This document shows positions 1-10,302 of a stretch of DNA of 64,000 nt, piece after piece; position 1 is the first letter of the stretch; the number at the start of each line of letters is the position of its first letter. The notes under the pieces are model-generated. The model was not told where the DNA came from. It made no database searches and saw only the letters and a program-made list of their open reading frames with translations. Position numbers and translations under genes: made by a program. The stretch is from Lineus longissimus (Eukaryota > Nemertea > Pilidiophora > Heteronemertea > Lineidae): NCBI RefSeq assembly GCF_910592395.1, contig NC_088324.1, forward strand, positions 9,760,953-9,824,952, given 5' to 3'.

Positions 1-282
1 ACAGAACCAATGCGTGTTCATCTGGCTCAGAACGCAATTTAAAATTTGAAGCATCTCCAATCATTCTAGTAATTTGTCCTCATGGAAAAAAAGTCTCAAC
101 AAGCTTCCTGTTACCTGAAAATGTTCTGAGGAAAAAGTTGTTATTTTTGTTACATCTCAATAATGATATTCCCGTAGGCTATTCTGTGAACATGATTTTT
201 CAGTAGCATGTCATGCACATCATGGAAATTTCGTGTTGGCCTTTTGCTTAATGTAGGTTTTCTGTCACAGAAGAATTGATTT

Positions 283-400
283 GGGCTGTCGGAGCGGCAC
301 AGTTTAAACATCAGTGCCTGTCACATCTGAGGCACCGGGTTTGATTCCCAGTCACTCCTGGTGTACTCAGGTGACAGAAAGGGGGACTCGATATTTATTG
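283..400 (+). mobile_element. tRNA-derived SINE, copy 1
   Basis: A tRNA-like head has an A-box-like GTCGGAGCGGCACAG and a B-box-like GGGTTTGATTCCC, followed by a conserved body (TCCTGGTGTACTC). Equivalent copies sit at the same place in the other receptor blocks, so the insertion predates the duplications. Confidence 0.55.
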
Positions 401-454
401 TTCATTGATTGCACCGTGATAGAATCTATGACGATTATCACAAACCTTGTTGTA

Positions 455-560
455 CATTAGATCCCATCATAGACTTCATGATAGCCCATCGTAGATTCTA
501 TGATAGTCCATCGTAGATTCTATGATGGTCCATCGTAGATTCTATGATGGGAGTTCCCTC
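455..560. repeat. short ATAGATTCTATGA-type repeat
   Basis: Three to four copies of a unit of about 27 bp built on the near-palindrome TAGATTCTATGATGG. Shorter arrays of the same unit occur at about 3200-3290, 3540-3700 and 5500-5575 in the other receptor blocks. Copy number differs between blocks, so it is an unstable minisatellite. Confidence 0.7.
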
Positions 561-1498
561 ATAGATCTGATGAAGATTGATTTCATCGAAATGCATGTGA
601 GCATCAAAGTATAAACCCTCTGGGAAACCCTTCTGGGAAATAAGAGTAATTCACTAGCAATTTCAATATAAATTCTTCAAAAATTCTATAACAGATTCCA
701 TCAAAGAAGCAAAACTGGACTTGTGGTAGATGTAGATACGTCCATTTGTTTCCTTCAATGACTTAATGATGGGGATTCTCCATCATAGATTCATCGATGA
801 AGATTCTCTATCATAGATGGCTCATGGTAGAATCTATTCCTTTGGGATTCTCTGAGACAGCATAGGTTTCCTCCAAGTTTTCCTCCGAAATTGTATCTCG
901 AATCGCCTTGTTTACTGAGCTGATAATGTCCTCCCTGTAGTTGACCTCTCCCAATTCATATCTATAATCAATAAAAAACTAACTCAAAAGAAATCGGACC
1001 AGTAGTTCGCCCTCCAGAGCCCCAAATGATGATGGGATATACACCCAGGACAGGTTTGAAGGGGTTGGCTCACTGTAGAAGTTAAAAGCATTTGAATTGC
1101 TCCTGGTATTTCTAGTAGCCAGAGAGGCATGTTTTACAAAGACATCTGTTCTTGTACACGAGGTGATTCCACTGAATGAAGGTTTGATGTGAAATGGAAG
1201 ACCTCTTCTTTGTGGGATGTTATAGAAAAAGTATCAGGGATGTCAAATTTATGATTTGTGGCAGATTTCAGCCTTTTCCCTCTTACCCAATAGTAAATTT
1301 GATAGTGTGAATGGAAAGATCTGATTCAACTTTCTGTTGATCTTCAATTTTTCGAAAAAATTGGACCAAAAGTAAGCACTTTAGAAGCTTTTTATGCAAA
1401 TGAATGTTAATCAAAGGACATGATTTTTCCAAGAAAATGATTTCAAACTTTTTGCCTCAGCTCATTGGCATTCTGCAGTATGCACCAGCATTCCTAAA

Positions 1499-2599
1499 TT
1501 AGATGCGTTTTCTTCCACAGTGGAAAAATTTCTTCAATTCCTCCTGGTAAAATTTGAGCGATATTGTATAAATAACGAAATTAACTCCGTAATTGACTGT
1601 AGTGAGTGCTGTAGCAAAACCTCCCAACTCATTCAAAAAATCAATATAGGCTAAACTACGTCCTTGAAAACCTGTGACCGACTCATAAAAGTAATAGGAC
1701 CATGTTCCCACAAACGGCGACAGAAGTATGACATATGTTATCGATACTGCGAGAAGATTAATCAAACACCGCATCTCCTTCTTTGACATGGTTTGGCCCT
1801 TTGATCCAGATCTTAGTGTTTTGTCCTTTGAGTGTATTCCGATTATGATGATGGTGTTCAAAACACAAATGATGATTGAAGGCCCTACTTGTATCAAAGT
1901 GAAAACTTGTACCGCAGCTGTGACTAGGAACCAACTTGGCTGTTCAGATGGCTCAAAATGACACCGGGGTCTGTAGGGCCTACCAGGGGGCAACTTATCA
2001 AGAATTCTGTTAACATACGCCATGTCGATCCAAAGAATTAGGGAACTTATGAGAAGAAAAACGAGGACAAGCTTTCTTCGTTTAGGAGTGGCGATACTGG
2101 CTGTTTTCAGCGGAAACAAGACCGCAATGGTTCTTTCCATGGAAAATGCAATGATTATCCAAGCGGACATGAACTGGCAATTAAACCAGACATAGGTCGC
2201 GATTTTACATTTGATATCAGTCAGGTTTAAAGATAGGACTATTCGACGGTTAGACATATAATAGATGCTTAGCTGCTGATTGATATCATAGTTGCAGGTG
2301 AGGTTGCCCAGGTCGGATACTGCCAGACATCCAAGATAGACGGCGCTGGCGTTGTCCCTCTTTCTCTGGCGAATGAAGATAACTATACTCATGATGTTCC
2401 CTAAAATACCAAGATTCATGAAAATTATTACGAGATATCCGCCAAATACTGTGACGAATTCATAGAAGGAATCGAAGATTGTCAGAACTTCAACGATGTC
2501 GGATGTCGATAAGGCAATCGAGGTGTTGTCACTTTCTTGTGTCATTCCACCAAGTGTGTTTCCGATATTTGTTCCATTTGGGTTGGATTCCGTTTGCAT
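1499..2599 (-). CDS. class A GPCR, tandem copy A
   Basis: Predicted intronless rhodopsin-class G-protein-coupled receptor of 366 aa. Residue numbers here count from a GTG eight codons upstream of the start. The frame is closed by a TAA three codons before that GTG, so the first ATG, at 2599, is the likely start. TM1 is about residues 60-83 (GILGNIMS), TM2 94-113 (LAVSDLGNL), and TM3 starts at Cys139 and ends at Glu163-Arg164, which replaces DRY. TM4 is 184-205, TM5 231-263, TM6 285-310 and TM7 330-355, with NFVIY in place of NPxxY. Cys139 and Cys221 are placed to form the usual TM3-ECL2 disulfide. The N-terminus has sequons at Asn16 and Asn33 and no signal peptide. The overall look is that of an invertebrate peptide receptor, but ligand and orthology cannot be assigned by eye. 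Two near-identical copies lie to the right. Confidence 0.88.
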   Translation of the reverse strand: MQTESNPNGTNIGNTLGGMTQESDNTSIALSTSDIVEVLTIFDSFYEFVTVFGGYLVIIFMNLGILGNIMSIVIFIRQRKRDNASAVYLGCLAVSDLGNLTCNYDINQQLSIYYMSNRRIVLSLNLTDIKCKIATYVWFNCQFMSAWIIIAFSMERTIAVLFPLKTASIATPKRRKLVLVFLLISSLILWIDMAYVNRILDKLPPGRPYRPRCHFEPSEQPSWFLVTAAVQVFTLIQVGPSIIICVLNTIIIIGIHSKDKTLRSGSKGQTMSKKEMRCLINLLAVSITYVILLSPFVGTWSYYFYESVTGFQGRSLAYIDFLNELGGFATALTTVNYGVNFVIYTISLKFYQEELKKFFHCGRKRI

Positions 2600-3024
2600 G
2601 TTTTCAGATGGGTTGATTCCCACAAAGTTTTAAGCCGTATGCATATATGTTACCTGCCATAAACCACCTGAATTCATCCTACTGCATTCACTCATACGAA
2701 CGATGGTTGCTTGAAGTCAATTGAGTGTTGTCGGTTGATACTCTGACCAACAGAACCAATGCGTTTTCATCTGACTCAGAAAGCAATTTAAAACTTGAAG
2801 CATCTCCAATCATTCTAGTAATTTGTCCACATGGAAAAAAAATCTCAACAAGCTTCATGTTACCTAATGTTCTGAGGAAAAAGTTGTTATTTTTGTTACA
2901 TCTCCATAATGATATTCCCGTAGGCTATTCTGTGAACATGAGTTTTCGGTAGCATATTATGCACATCATGGAAATTCGTGTTGGCCTTTTGCTTAATGTA
3001 GGTTTTCTGTCACAGAAGAATTGA

Positions 3025-3145
3025 TTTGGGCTGTCGGAGTGGCACAGTTCAAACATCAGTGTCTGTCACATCTGAGGCACCGGGTTTGATTCCCAATCAG
3101 TCCTGGTGTACTCGGGTAACAGAAGGGGCGACTCGATATTTATTG
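3025..3145 (+). mobile_element. tRNA-derived SINE, copy 2
   Basis: Orthologous insertion within receptor block B. The B-box-like GGGTTTGATTCCC is intact; the A-box region differs by a few bases from copy 1. Confidence 0.55.
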
Positions 3146-3818
3146 TTCATTGATGGCACCGTGGTAGAAACTATGACGATTATCACAAACCTTGTTGTAC
3201 ATCAGATCCCATCATAGACCTTATGATGGGCCATCATTGGTTCTATTATGGTCCATGGTAGATTCTATGATGGTAGTTCCATCAAAGATCTGATGAAGAT
3301 TGGTTCCAGCAAAATGCACCTAAGCATGAAAGTACCCATTTGACAGCTTTCAGAATTCTGGGAAATAAGAATTGTCCCACTGGCAAATCCAATATAAATT
3401 CTTTGATAGCCCAACTACTAGGTAAACTACAGGGAGGACATTATCGGCTCTGTAAACAAGGCAATTTGAGATGCAATTTCTGAGGAAAAAACGCGGAGGA
3501 AACTTATGCTGGCTCAGAGACTGCCCAAGGAAGGCACTTCTAGATTCTACCATGAGCCATCTATGACTCGATCTACAATAGATATTATCCGTCTATGATT
3601 CTGTGATGAAGAATCTCCATCATTGAGTCATAGATGGAAACATATGAGCGTATGGGTCCATCATTGATTCTATGACTGATTCATTATAGAATTTTGAAGG
3701 GCCATCAAAGAATTTATATTGGATTCCACTAACAAAGGTTCAGGGTGAATTGGAAGACCTCTTGTTTAAGAGGTCTGTGTGATGTTACAGAAAAAGAGTA
3801 TACACCAGCATATCGCAA

Positions 3819-4919
3819 TTAGGTGCATTTTCTTCCACAGTTGAAAACTTTCTTCAATTCCTCCTGGTAAAATTCTAGCGATATCGTATAAATCACGAAA
3901 TTAACTCCGTAATTGACTGTAGTGAGTGCTGTAGCAAAACCTCCCAATTCTGTCAAAAAATCAATGTAGGCTAAACTACGTCCTTGAAAACCTGTGACGG
4001 ACTCATAAAAGTAATAGGACCATGTTCCCACAAACGGTGACAGAAGTACGACATATGTTATCGATACTGCGAGAAGATTAATCAAACACCGCATCTCCTT
4101 CTTTGACATGGTTTGGCCCTTTGAAGCGGATCTTAGTGTTTTGTCCTTTGAGCATATTCCGATGACGATGATGGTGTTCAAAACACAGATGATGATTGAA
4201 GGCCCTACTTGTATCAAAGTGAAAACTTGTACCGCAGCTGTGACTAGGAACCAACTTGGCTTTTCAGAAGGCTCAAAATGACACTGGGGTCTGTAGGGCC
4301 TACCAGGGGGCAACTTATCAAGAATTCTGTTAACATACGCCATGTCGATCCAAAGAATTAGGGAACTTATGAGAAGAAAAACGAGGACAAGCTTTCTTCG
4401 TTTCGGAGTGGCGATACTGGCTGTTCTCAGTGGAAACAAGACCGCAATGGTTCTTTCCATTGAAAAAGCAATGATTATCCAAGCAGACATGAACTGGCAA
4501 TTAAACCAGACATAGGTCAAGATTTTACATTCGATATCAGTCCTGTTTAAAGATAGGACTATTCGACGGTTAGACATATAATAGATGCTTAGCTGCTGAT
4601 TTACGTGGTAGAGACAGGTGAGGTTTCCCAAGTCGGATACCGCCAGACATCCAAGATAGACAGCGCTAGCGTTGTCCCTCTTTCTCTGGCGAATGAAGAT
4701 AACTATACTCATGATGTTTCCTAAAATACCAAGATTCATGAAAATTATTACGAGATATCCGCCAAATACTGTGACGAATTCATAGAAAGAAGCGAAGTTA
4801 GTCAGATCTTCAACGATGTCAGCTGTTGATAAGGCAATCGAGGTGTTGTCACTTTCTTGTGTCATTCCACCAAGTGTGTTTCCGATATTTGTTCCGTTTG
4901 GGTTGGATTCCGTTTGCAT
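3819..4919 (-). CDS. class A GPCR, tandem copy B
   Basis: Second copy of the receptor, same length and topology, with about 24 amino-acid differences from copy A. Distinctive residues are in the first extracellular loop and start of TM3 (LYHVN, NRTDIECKILT), an Arg replacing Lys after the TM3 FPL motif, and a changed C-terminus ending CGRKCT. The TM3 Glu-Arg pair, TM7 NFVIY and the ECL2 Cys are kept, so nothing looks disabled. The ATG at 4919 follows the same upstream in-frame TAA as in copy A. The 3' flank (about 3300-3818) is shorter and very different from the 3' flanks of copies A and C, which match each other closely. This copy therefore has a separate duplication or deletion history. 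Confidence 0.88.
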   Translation of the reverse strand: MQTESNPNGTNIGNTLGGMTQESDNTSIALSTADIVEDLTNFASFYEFVTVFGGYLVIIFMNLGILGNIMSIVIFIRQRKRDNASAVYLGCLAVSDLGNLTCLYHVNQQLSIYYMSNRRIVLSLNRTDIECKILTYVWFNCQFMSAWIIIAFSMERTIAVLFPLRTASIATPKRRKLVLVFLLISSLILWIDMAYVNRILDKLPPGRPYRPQCHFEPSEKPSWFLVTAAVQVFTLIQVGPSIIICVLNTIIVIGICSKDKTLRSASKGQTMSKKEMRCLINLLAVSITYVVLLSPFVGTWSYYFYESVTGFQGRSLAYIDFLTELGGFATALTTVNYGVNFVIYTISLEFYQEELKKVFNCGRKCT

Positions 4920-5315
4920 GTTTTCAGATGGGTTGGTTCCCACAAAGTTTTAAGCCTTATGCAAATGTGTTACCTGCCATAAACCACCTAAATTCATTGC
5001 TTGAAGTCAATTGAGTGTTGTTGGTTGATACTCTGATCAACAGAACCAATGCGTGTTCATCTGGCTCAGAACGCAATTTAAAATTTGAAGCATCTCCAAT
5101 CATTCTAGTAATTTGTCCACATGGAAAAAAAGTCTCAACAAGCTTCCTGTTACCTGAAAATGTTCTGAGGAAAAAGTTGTTATTTTTGTTACATCTCAAT
5201 AATGATATTCCCGTAGGCTATTCTGTGAACATGATTTTTCAGTAGCATGTCATGCACATCATGGAAATTTCGTGTTGGCCTTTTGCTTAATGTAGGTTTT
5301 CTGTCACAGAAGAAT

Positions 5316-5440
5316 TGATTTGGGCTGTCGGAGCGGCACAGTTTAAACATCAGTGCCTGTCACATCTGAGGCACCGGGTTTGATTCCCAGTCAGTCCTGG
5401 TGTACTCAGGTGACAGAAAGGGGGACTCGATATTTATTGT
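5316..5440 (+). mobile_element. tRNA-derived SINE, copy 3
   Basis: Nearly identical to the copy at 283-400, in line with the larger block duplication of 1-2640 and 5040-7670. Confidence 0.55.
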
Positions 5441-6529
5441 TCATTGATTGCACCGTGATAGAATCTATGACGATTATCACAAACCTTGTTGTACATTAGA
5501 TCCCATCATAGACTTCATGATAGCCCATCGTAGATTCTATGATAGTCCATCGTAGATTCTATGATGGGAGTTCCCTCATAGATCTGATGAAGATTGATTT
5601 CATCGAAATGCATGTGAGCATCAAAGTATAAACCCTCTGGGAAACCCTTCTGGGAAATAAGAGTAATTCACTAGCAATTTCAATATAAATTCTTCAAAAA
5701 TTCTATAACAGATTCCATCAAAGAAGCAAAACTGGACTTGTGGTAGATGTAGATACGTCCATTTGTTTTCTTCAATGACTTAATGATGGGGATTCTCCAT
5801 CATAGATTCATCGATGAAGATTCTCTATCATAGATGGCTCATGGAAGAATCTATTCCTTTGGGATTCTCTGAGGCAGCATAGGTTTTCTCCACGTTTTCC
5901 TCCGAAATTGTATCTCGAATCGCCTTGTTTACGGAGCTGATAATGTCCTCCCTGTAGTTGACCTCTCCCAATTCATATTTATGATCAATAAAAAACTAAC
6001 TCAAAAGAAATCGGACCAGTAGTTCGCCCTCCAGAGCCCCAAATGATGCAGAAAAACATTTATGATGGGATATACACCCAGGACAGGTTTGAAGGGGTTG
6101 GCTCACTGTAGAAGTTAAAAGCATTTGAATTGCTCCTGGTATTTTTAGTAGCCAGAGAGGCATGTTTTACAAAGACATCTGTTCTTGTACACGAGGTGAT
6201 TCCACTGAATGAAGGTTTAATGTGAATTGGAAGACCTCTTCTTTGTGGGATGTTATGGAAAAAGTATCAGGGATGTCAAATTTATAATTTGTGGCAGATT
6301 TCAGCCTTTTCCCTCTTACGCAATAGTAAATTTGATAATGTGAATGGAAAGATCTGATTCAACTTCCTGCTGATCTTCAAATTTTCGAAAAATTGGACCA
6401 AAAGTAAGCACTTTAGAAGCTCTTATGCAAGTGAATGTTAATCAAAGGACATGATTTTTCCAAGAAAATGATTTGAAACTTTTTGCCTCAGCTCATTGGC
6501 ATCCTGCAGTATGCACCAGCATGCCTAAA

Positions 6530-7630
6530 TCAGATGCATTTTCTTCCACAGTGGAAAAATTTCTTCAATTCCTCCTGGTAAAATTCTAGCGATATTGTAT
6601 AAATAACGAAATTAACTCCGTAATTGACTGTAGTGAGTGCTGTAGTAAAACTTGCCAACTCTGTCAAAAAATCAATGTAGGCTAAACTACGTCCTTGAAA
6701 ACCTGTGACCGACTCATAAAAGTAATAAGACCATGTTCCCACAAACGGTGACAGAAGTACGACATATGTTATCGATACTGCGAGAAGATTAATCAAACAC
6801 CGCATCTCCTTCTTTGACATGGTTTGGCCCTTTGAAGCGGATCTTAGTGTTTTGTCCTTTGAGCGTATTCCGATTATGATGATGGTGTTCAAAACACAAA
6901 TGATGATTGAAGGCCCTACTTGTATCAAAGTGAAAACTTGTACAGCAGCTGTGACTAGGAACCAACTTGGCTGTTCAGATGGCTCAAAATGACACCGGGG
7001 TCTGTAGGGCCTACCAGGGGGCAACTTATCAAGAATTCTGTTAACATACGCCATGTCGATCCAAAGAATTAGGGAACTTATGAGAAGAAAAACAAGGACA
7101 AGCTTTCTTCGTTTAGGAGTGGCGACACTGGCTGTTTTCAGCGGAAACAAAACCGCAATGGTTCTTTCCATGGAAAATGCAATGATTATCCAAGCGGACA
7201 TGAACTGGCAATTAAAACAGACATAGGTTAAGAGCTTACACCCCAGATCAGTCGGGTTTAAAGATAGGACTATTTGACGGTCAGACATATAATAGATGCT
7301 TAGCTGCTGATTTACATCGTAGAGACAGGTGAGGTTTCCCAAGTCGGATACTGCCAGACATCCAAGATAGACAGCGCTAGCGTTGTCCCTCTTTCTCTGG
7401 CGAATGAAGATAACTAGACTCATGATGTTCCCTAAAATACCAAGATTCATGAAAATTATTACGAGATATCCGCCAAATACTGCGACGAATTCATAGAAAG
7501 AACCGAAGATTGTCAGATCTTCAACGATGTCAGCTGTTGATAAGGCAATCGAGGTGTTGTCACTTTCTTGTGTCATTCCACCAAGTGTGTTTCCGATGTT
7601 TGTTCCGTTTGGGTTGGATTCCATTTGCAT
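6530..7630 (-). CDS. class A GPCR, tandem copy C
   Basis: Third receptor copy, intact, 366 aa from the ATG at 7630. Compared with copy A it has about 27 substitutions, of which about ten lie between residues 111 and 146 (ECL1 and the extracellular half of TM3: LYDVN, SDRQ, NPTDLGCKLLT). The intracellular ends of TM3, TM6 and TM7 are almost invariant. TM7 begins ELASFTTAL where A and B have ELGGFATAL. Flanking DNA on both sides closely matches copy A, which suggests A and C came from one large duplicated block or were homogenised by gene conversion. It is the rightmost copy; its 5' flank near 7660-7960 is followed by unrelated SINE DNA. Confidence 0.88.
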   Translation of the reverse strand: MQMESNPNGTNIGNTLGGMTQESDNTSIALSTADIVEDLTIFGSFYEFVAVFGGYLVIIFMNLGILGNIMSLVIFIRQRKRDNASAVYLGCLAVSDLGNLTCLYDVNQQLSIYYMSDRQIVLSLNPTDLGCKLLTYVCFNCQFMSAWIIIAFSMERTIAVLFPLKTASVATPKRRKLVLVFLLISSLILWIDMAYVNRILDKLPPGRPYRPRCHFEPSEQPSWFLVTAAVQVFTLIQVGPSIIICVLNTIIIIGIRSKDKTLRSASKGQTMSKKEMRCLINLLAVSITYVVLLSPFVGTWSYYFYESVTGFQGRSLAYIDFLTELASFTTALTTVNYGVNFVIYTISLEFYQEELKKFFHCGRKCI

Positions 7631-8069
7631 GTTTTCAGATGGGTTGGTTCCCACAAAGTTTTAAGCCGTATGCATATATGTTACCTGCCATAAACCACCT
7701 GAATTCATCCTACTGCATTCACTCATACGAACGATGATTGCTTGAAGTCAATTGAGTGCTGTCGGTTGATACTCTGACCAACAGAACCAATGCGTGTTCA
7801 TCTGGCTCAGAACGCGATTTGAAACTTGAAGCATCTCCAATCATTCGAGTAATTTGTCCCGTGAAAAAAAGGCTCAACAAGCTTCATGTTACCTTATGTT
7901 CTGAGGAAAAAAGTTGTACTTTTTGTTACACCTCCATAATGATATTCCCGTAGGCTATTCTTTGAACATGAGTTTTCAGTAGCATATTATGCACATCATG
8001 GAAACTTCGTGTTGGCATTTTGCTTCATGCCAAACCAGCTGACAAATACCCTAAAATGTCATCCTTTTG

Positions 8070-8240
8070 AGTGAGGAGTTGCCTGGTGGTTAACACTGGT
8101 GACTACCTTGTAACAGGGCCCGGGTTCAATCCCTTGGAGAACCAAGGATTGTATTTCTGGATGAACTGGTGTGGTTTTCAAGGAACATTCCTGGCTCTTC
8201 ACCGGAATTCAAATGAGATATAAAACTGAGGCTCCTTGTA
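8070..8240 (+). mobile_element. tRNA-derived SINE, second family
   Basis: A tRNA-like head with an A-box-like TGCCTGGTGGTTAACA and a B-box CGGGTTCAATCCC, followed by an unrelated body (GGATTGTATTTCTGG). It differs from the SINE family in the receptor blocks. No flanking direct repeat was identified by eye. Confidence 0.5.
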
Positions 8241-8969
8241 CTGGTAAAGCATGCTCCACCTGATCTCCATTTGCTCCAGCTCCTCTTATTGTGAAGAGAT
8301 CATATTATTGTTGTCTGTTCAAACCATCCCTGGTGGGCCTCCCCATTGATATTCATGCATCAATTTCAAGTTAACTTACTTCCATCGGCCGAGTTTTTAA
8401 AAAGTCATCTACCTGCTCCAGAGTGCAACAGAATTATGACAGTATCATACCATCCACCTTGTACACAGTTTACCTAATTACCTTTAGGCCACAACAACTT
8501 AAGGTTGTTTCTTTGTCTGCCTGCACCCTTCCCGAGCGAGCATGCACTGTTGGCCAAGTGGTGACAAAACGTCCAGGGAAGCAAGACTGAAAATTGGCAT
8601 TTGCTTCATTTTGAAATAGTTCTAATTGCTTTAGGATTTCAAGTTCTAGCCAAAATGGTTGTGCCTCGATTCACGTTGCAATCTAAGCAAAAAAGTTCCA
8701 GTTCTGTCGAATCAATTAGTAGTTGGACATGTTAAGGCAAAGTGCAAATAAGCCTATGCTACTCTAAGAGTACTCTTTCAATGTTTGCTTTATTGAAATT
8801 GGTCTCGGGAGAATTTGGTGGCCGACTTTAGAATGTGGTTTTGCTCGATTGATAATTCTAAATGGGACGTTTTCTGTTTGAATAAGATGGGTTGTCCGCT
8901 GACAGATTTGTTGAGTAGATGATCCCAATGCCCCCCAGGAGGTATTGCATTATGAAATATGGGTCAAAG

Positions 8970-9158
8970 TACAGTAGAACCTCTCTATTAAGGACACCCT
9001 CGGGACTGACAAGTGTTGTTTATAATAGTGAGGTGTCTTGATAAGAGAGGTGAAATTGAATGGAAAGAACCAATTTGGGACCAAAACTAGTGTCCTTGAG
9101 AGAGAGGATGTCCTTAATAGAGAGGTGTCCACTAAGGGAGGTTTCATTGTGTTAGAAG
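8970..9158. mobile_element. palindromic MITE-like element
   Basis: The left part, AACCTCTCTATTAAGGACAC, is repeated in inverted form as GTCCTTAATAGAGAGGT near 9107, with more ACCTC/GAGGT pieces between. The whole can fold into a hairpin of about 190 nt. Small elements with this type of end are common in invertebrate genomes. No protein is encoded. Confidence 0.6.
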
Positions 9159-9226
9159 GCCTGCATTTTGATAAATTTCATGGTGTTGGAACCGTTGCAA
9201 TCTTTTGCCTGGACTTGCTTTTAGAT

Positions 9227-9567
9227 TAAAGGGAACTGAAACCGCCAAGCCAGTTCGTATGACCTCGTTTTCATTTCCCGCGTATCGGGTGATCAGAACG
9301 AGGCATGAATGAAACATGGCACCTAGCTGTCAATCATTGAGTGACGTCACTACTATGGAATTTACTACGAAAACTCATGAATGAAAGATCGCATGAGTCA
9401 CGTGATTCTCACATGATTCTCAATAATAACAAATTGAACTGCGCATGCTCGGGCACTGGGGGTGGAGCTACAAATCTGAACTCGAATAGGAAGTTGGAAG
9501 TTTGACTTTCTCGGGCGGTGAAAGTCGAAAAGTTGAATAAATCGCTCGGCGGTTCCAGTTCCCTTTA
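9227..9567. mobile_element. 341-bp MITE with terminal inverted repeats
   Basis: The ends are TAAAGGGAACTGAAACCGCC and GGCGGTTCCAGTTCCCTTTA, near-perfect inverted repeats. The flanking TTA/TAA could be a 3-bp target duplication of the Harbinger type, but it merges with the palindromic end and is not conclusive. It has no coding capacity. It lies in the predicted large EVI5 intron. Confidence 0.65.
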
Positions 9568-10302
9568 ATGCAGCAAGAGCAAAGTTTGTTGTAAATCTCC
9601 CTGACAGTCAGACACATCAGCTACAGATTTATGAGATATGTCTCAAAGTGACGGAATTTGACAAAGTCTGCAAATCATTTCTCACTTTCCATGATAATCT
9701 ATGTGTGATATATGTGTTCCCTGTTTTGTAAACTACAGGATAACTAACTTGTTAGGCCAGACATTTTTTGTAAATATTTACCACACACTGCCAAGTAAAT
9801 CACTGGCCTGAACACCTAGAGTTTTGTACTAATTAACATCGGGCATACCAGGCTTGGTGCAAATGTTAACAACTAGTGTTGGGTCCCCTAGGATCCAGTC
9901 CAGGGTGAGTTCCATACTTTGATTTCGTTTGTAATTGGCAGAGAATTCCGATTATGTTCTACAAAGGATTCTACCTGTGAATTCTGAGAGTGCATTTCAT
10001 GGTTTGTGTGGGCTTGTATCATGAGATTTGGGCACAAAGTTTTGACCTTGGTTCGCACCAGAGGAGACTCGGATTGTGGTTTTGGCCTTAATTTTATTCT
10101 AAGTTGCGTGGCAGTTTCTTCAAACCAACTAATGACTCGCTGCTTCAGGTTTCAGGTTTCAAGCAAGACATTCTAAAAACCACATGAATACAGGTTGAGG
10201 GCCTGTAAACTGTTAAAAGCTTGGCCCACGCTTGGGTTCACTTCTTTCTGATATCACAAATGTAGCGTGTCTATAAAGTACCTTTCTATTGTGTACTTGC
10301 AG

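Larger units (their letters stand above)
1..7960. repeat. tandem segmental duplication carrying GPCR genes
   Basis: The block at about 1-2640 matches about 5040-7670 almost base for base, with small indels such as a deletion in the ATAGATTC repeat and an insertion near 6050. The middle block (about 2725-5014) matches in its coding part and 5' flank, but its 3' flank is shortened and diverged. Receptor genes start 2320 and 2711 bp apart. Position 1 falls in DNA that corresponds to the 5' flank of a minus-strand receptor, so at least one more copy is expected just left of the window. Confidence 0.9.

Noticed and set aside
2600-2623. Longer receptor start at GTG, eight codons upstream
   Set aside because: Animal genes rarely start at GTG, and an ATG follows in frame; a TAA lies just upstream of the GTG.
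2725-2952. Plus-strand frame of about 75 aa repeated in each receptor block
   Set aside because: It lies in the duplicated 5' flank of the receptors; one copy is shifted and truncated by indels, which argues against selection for coding.
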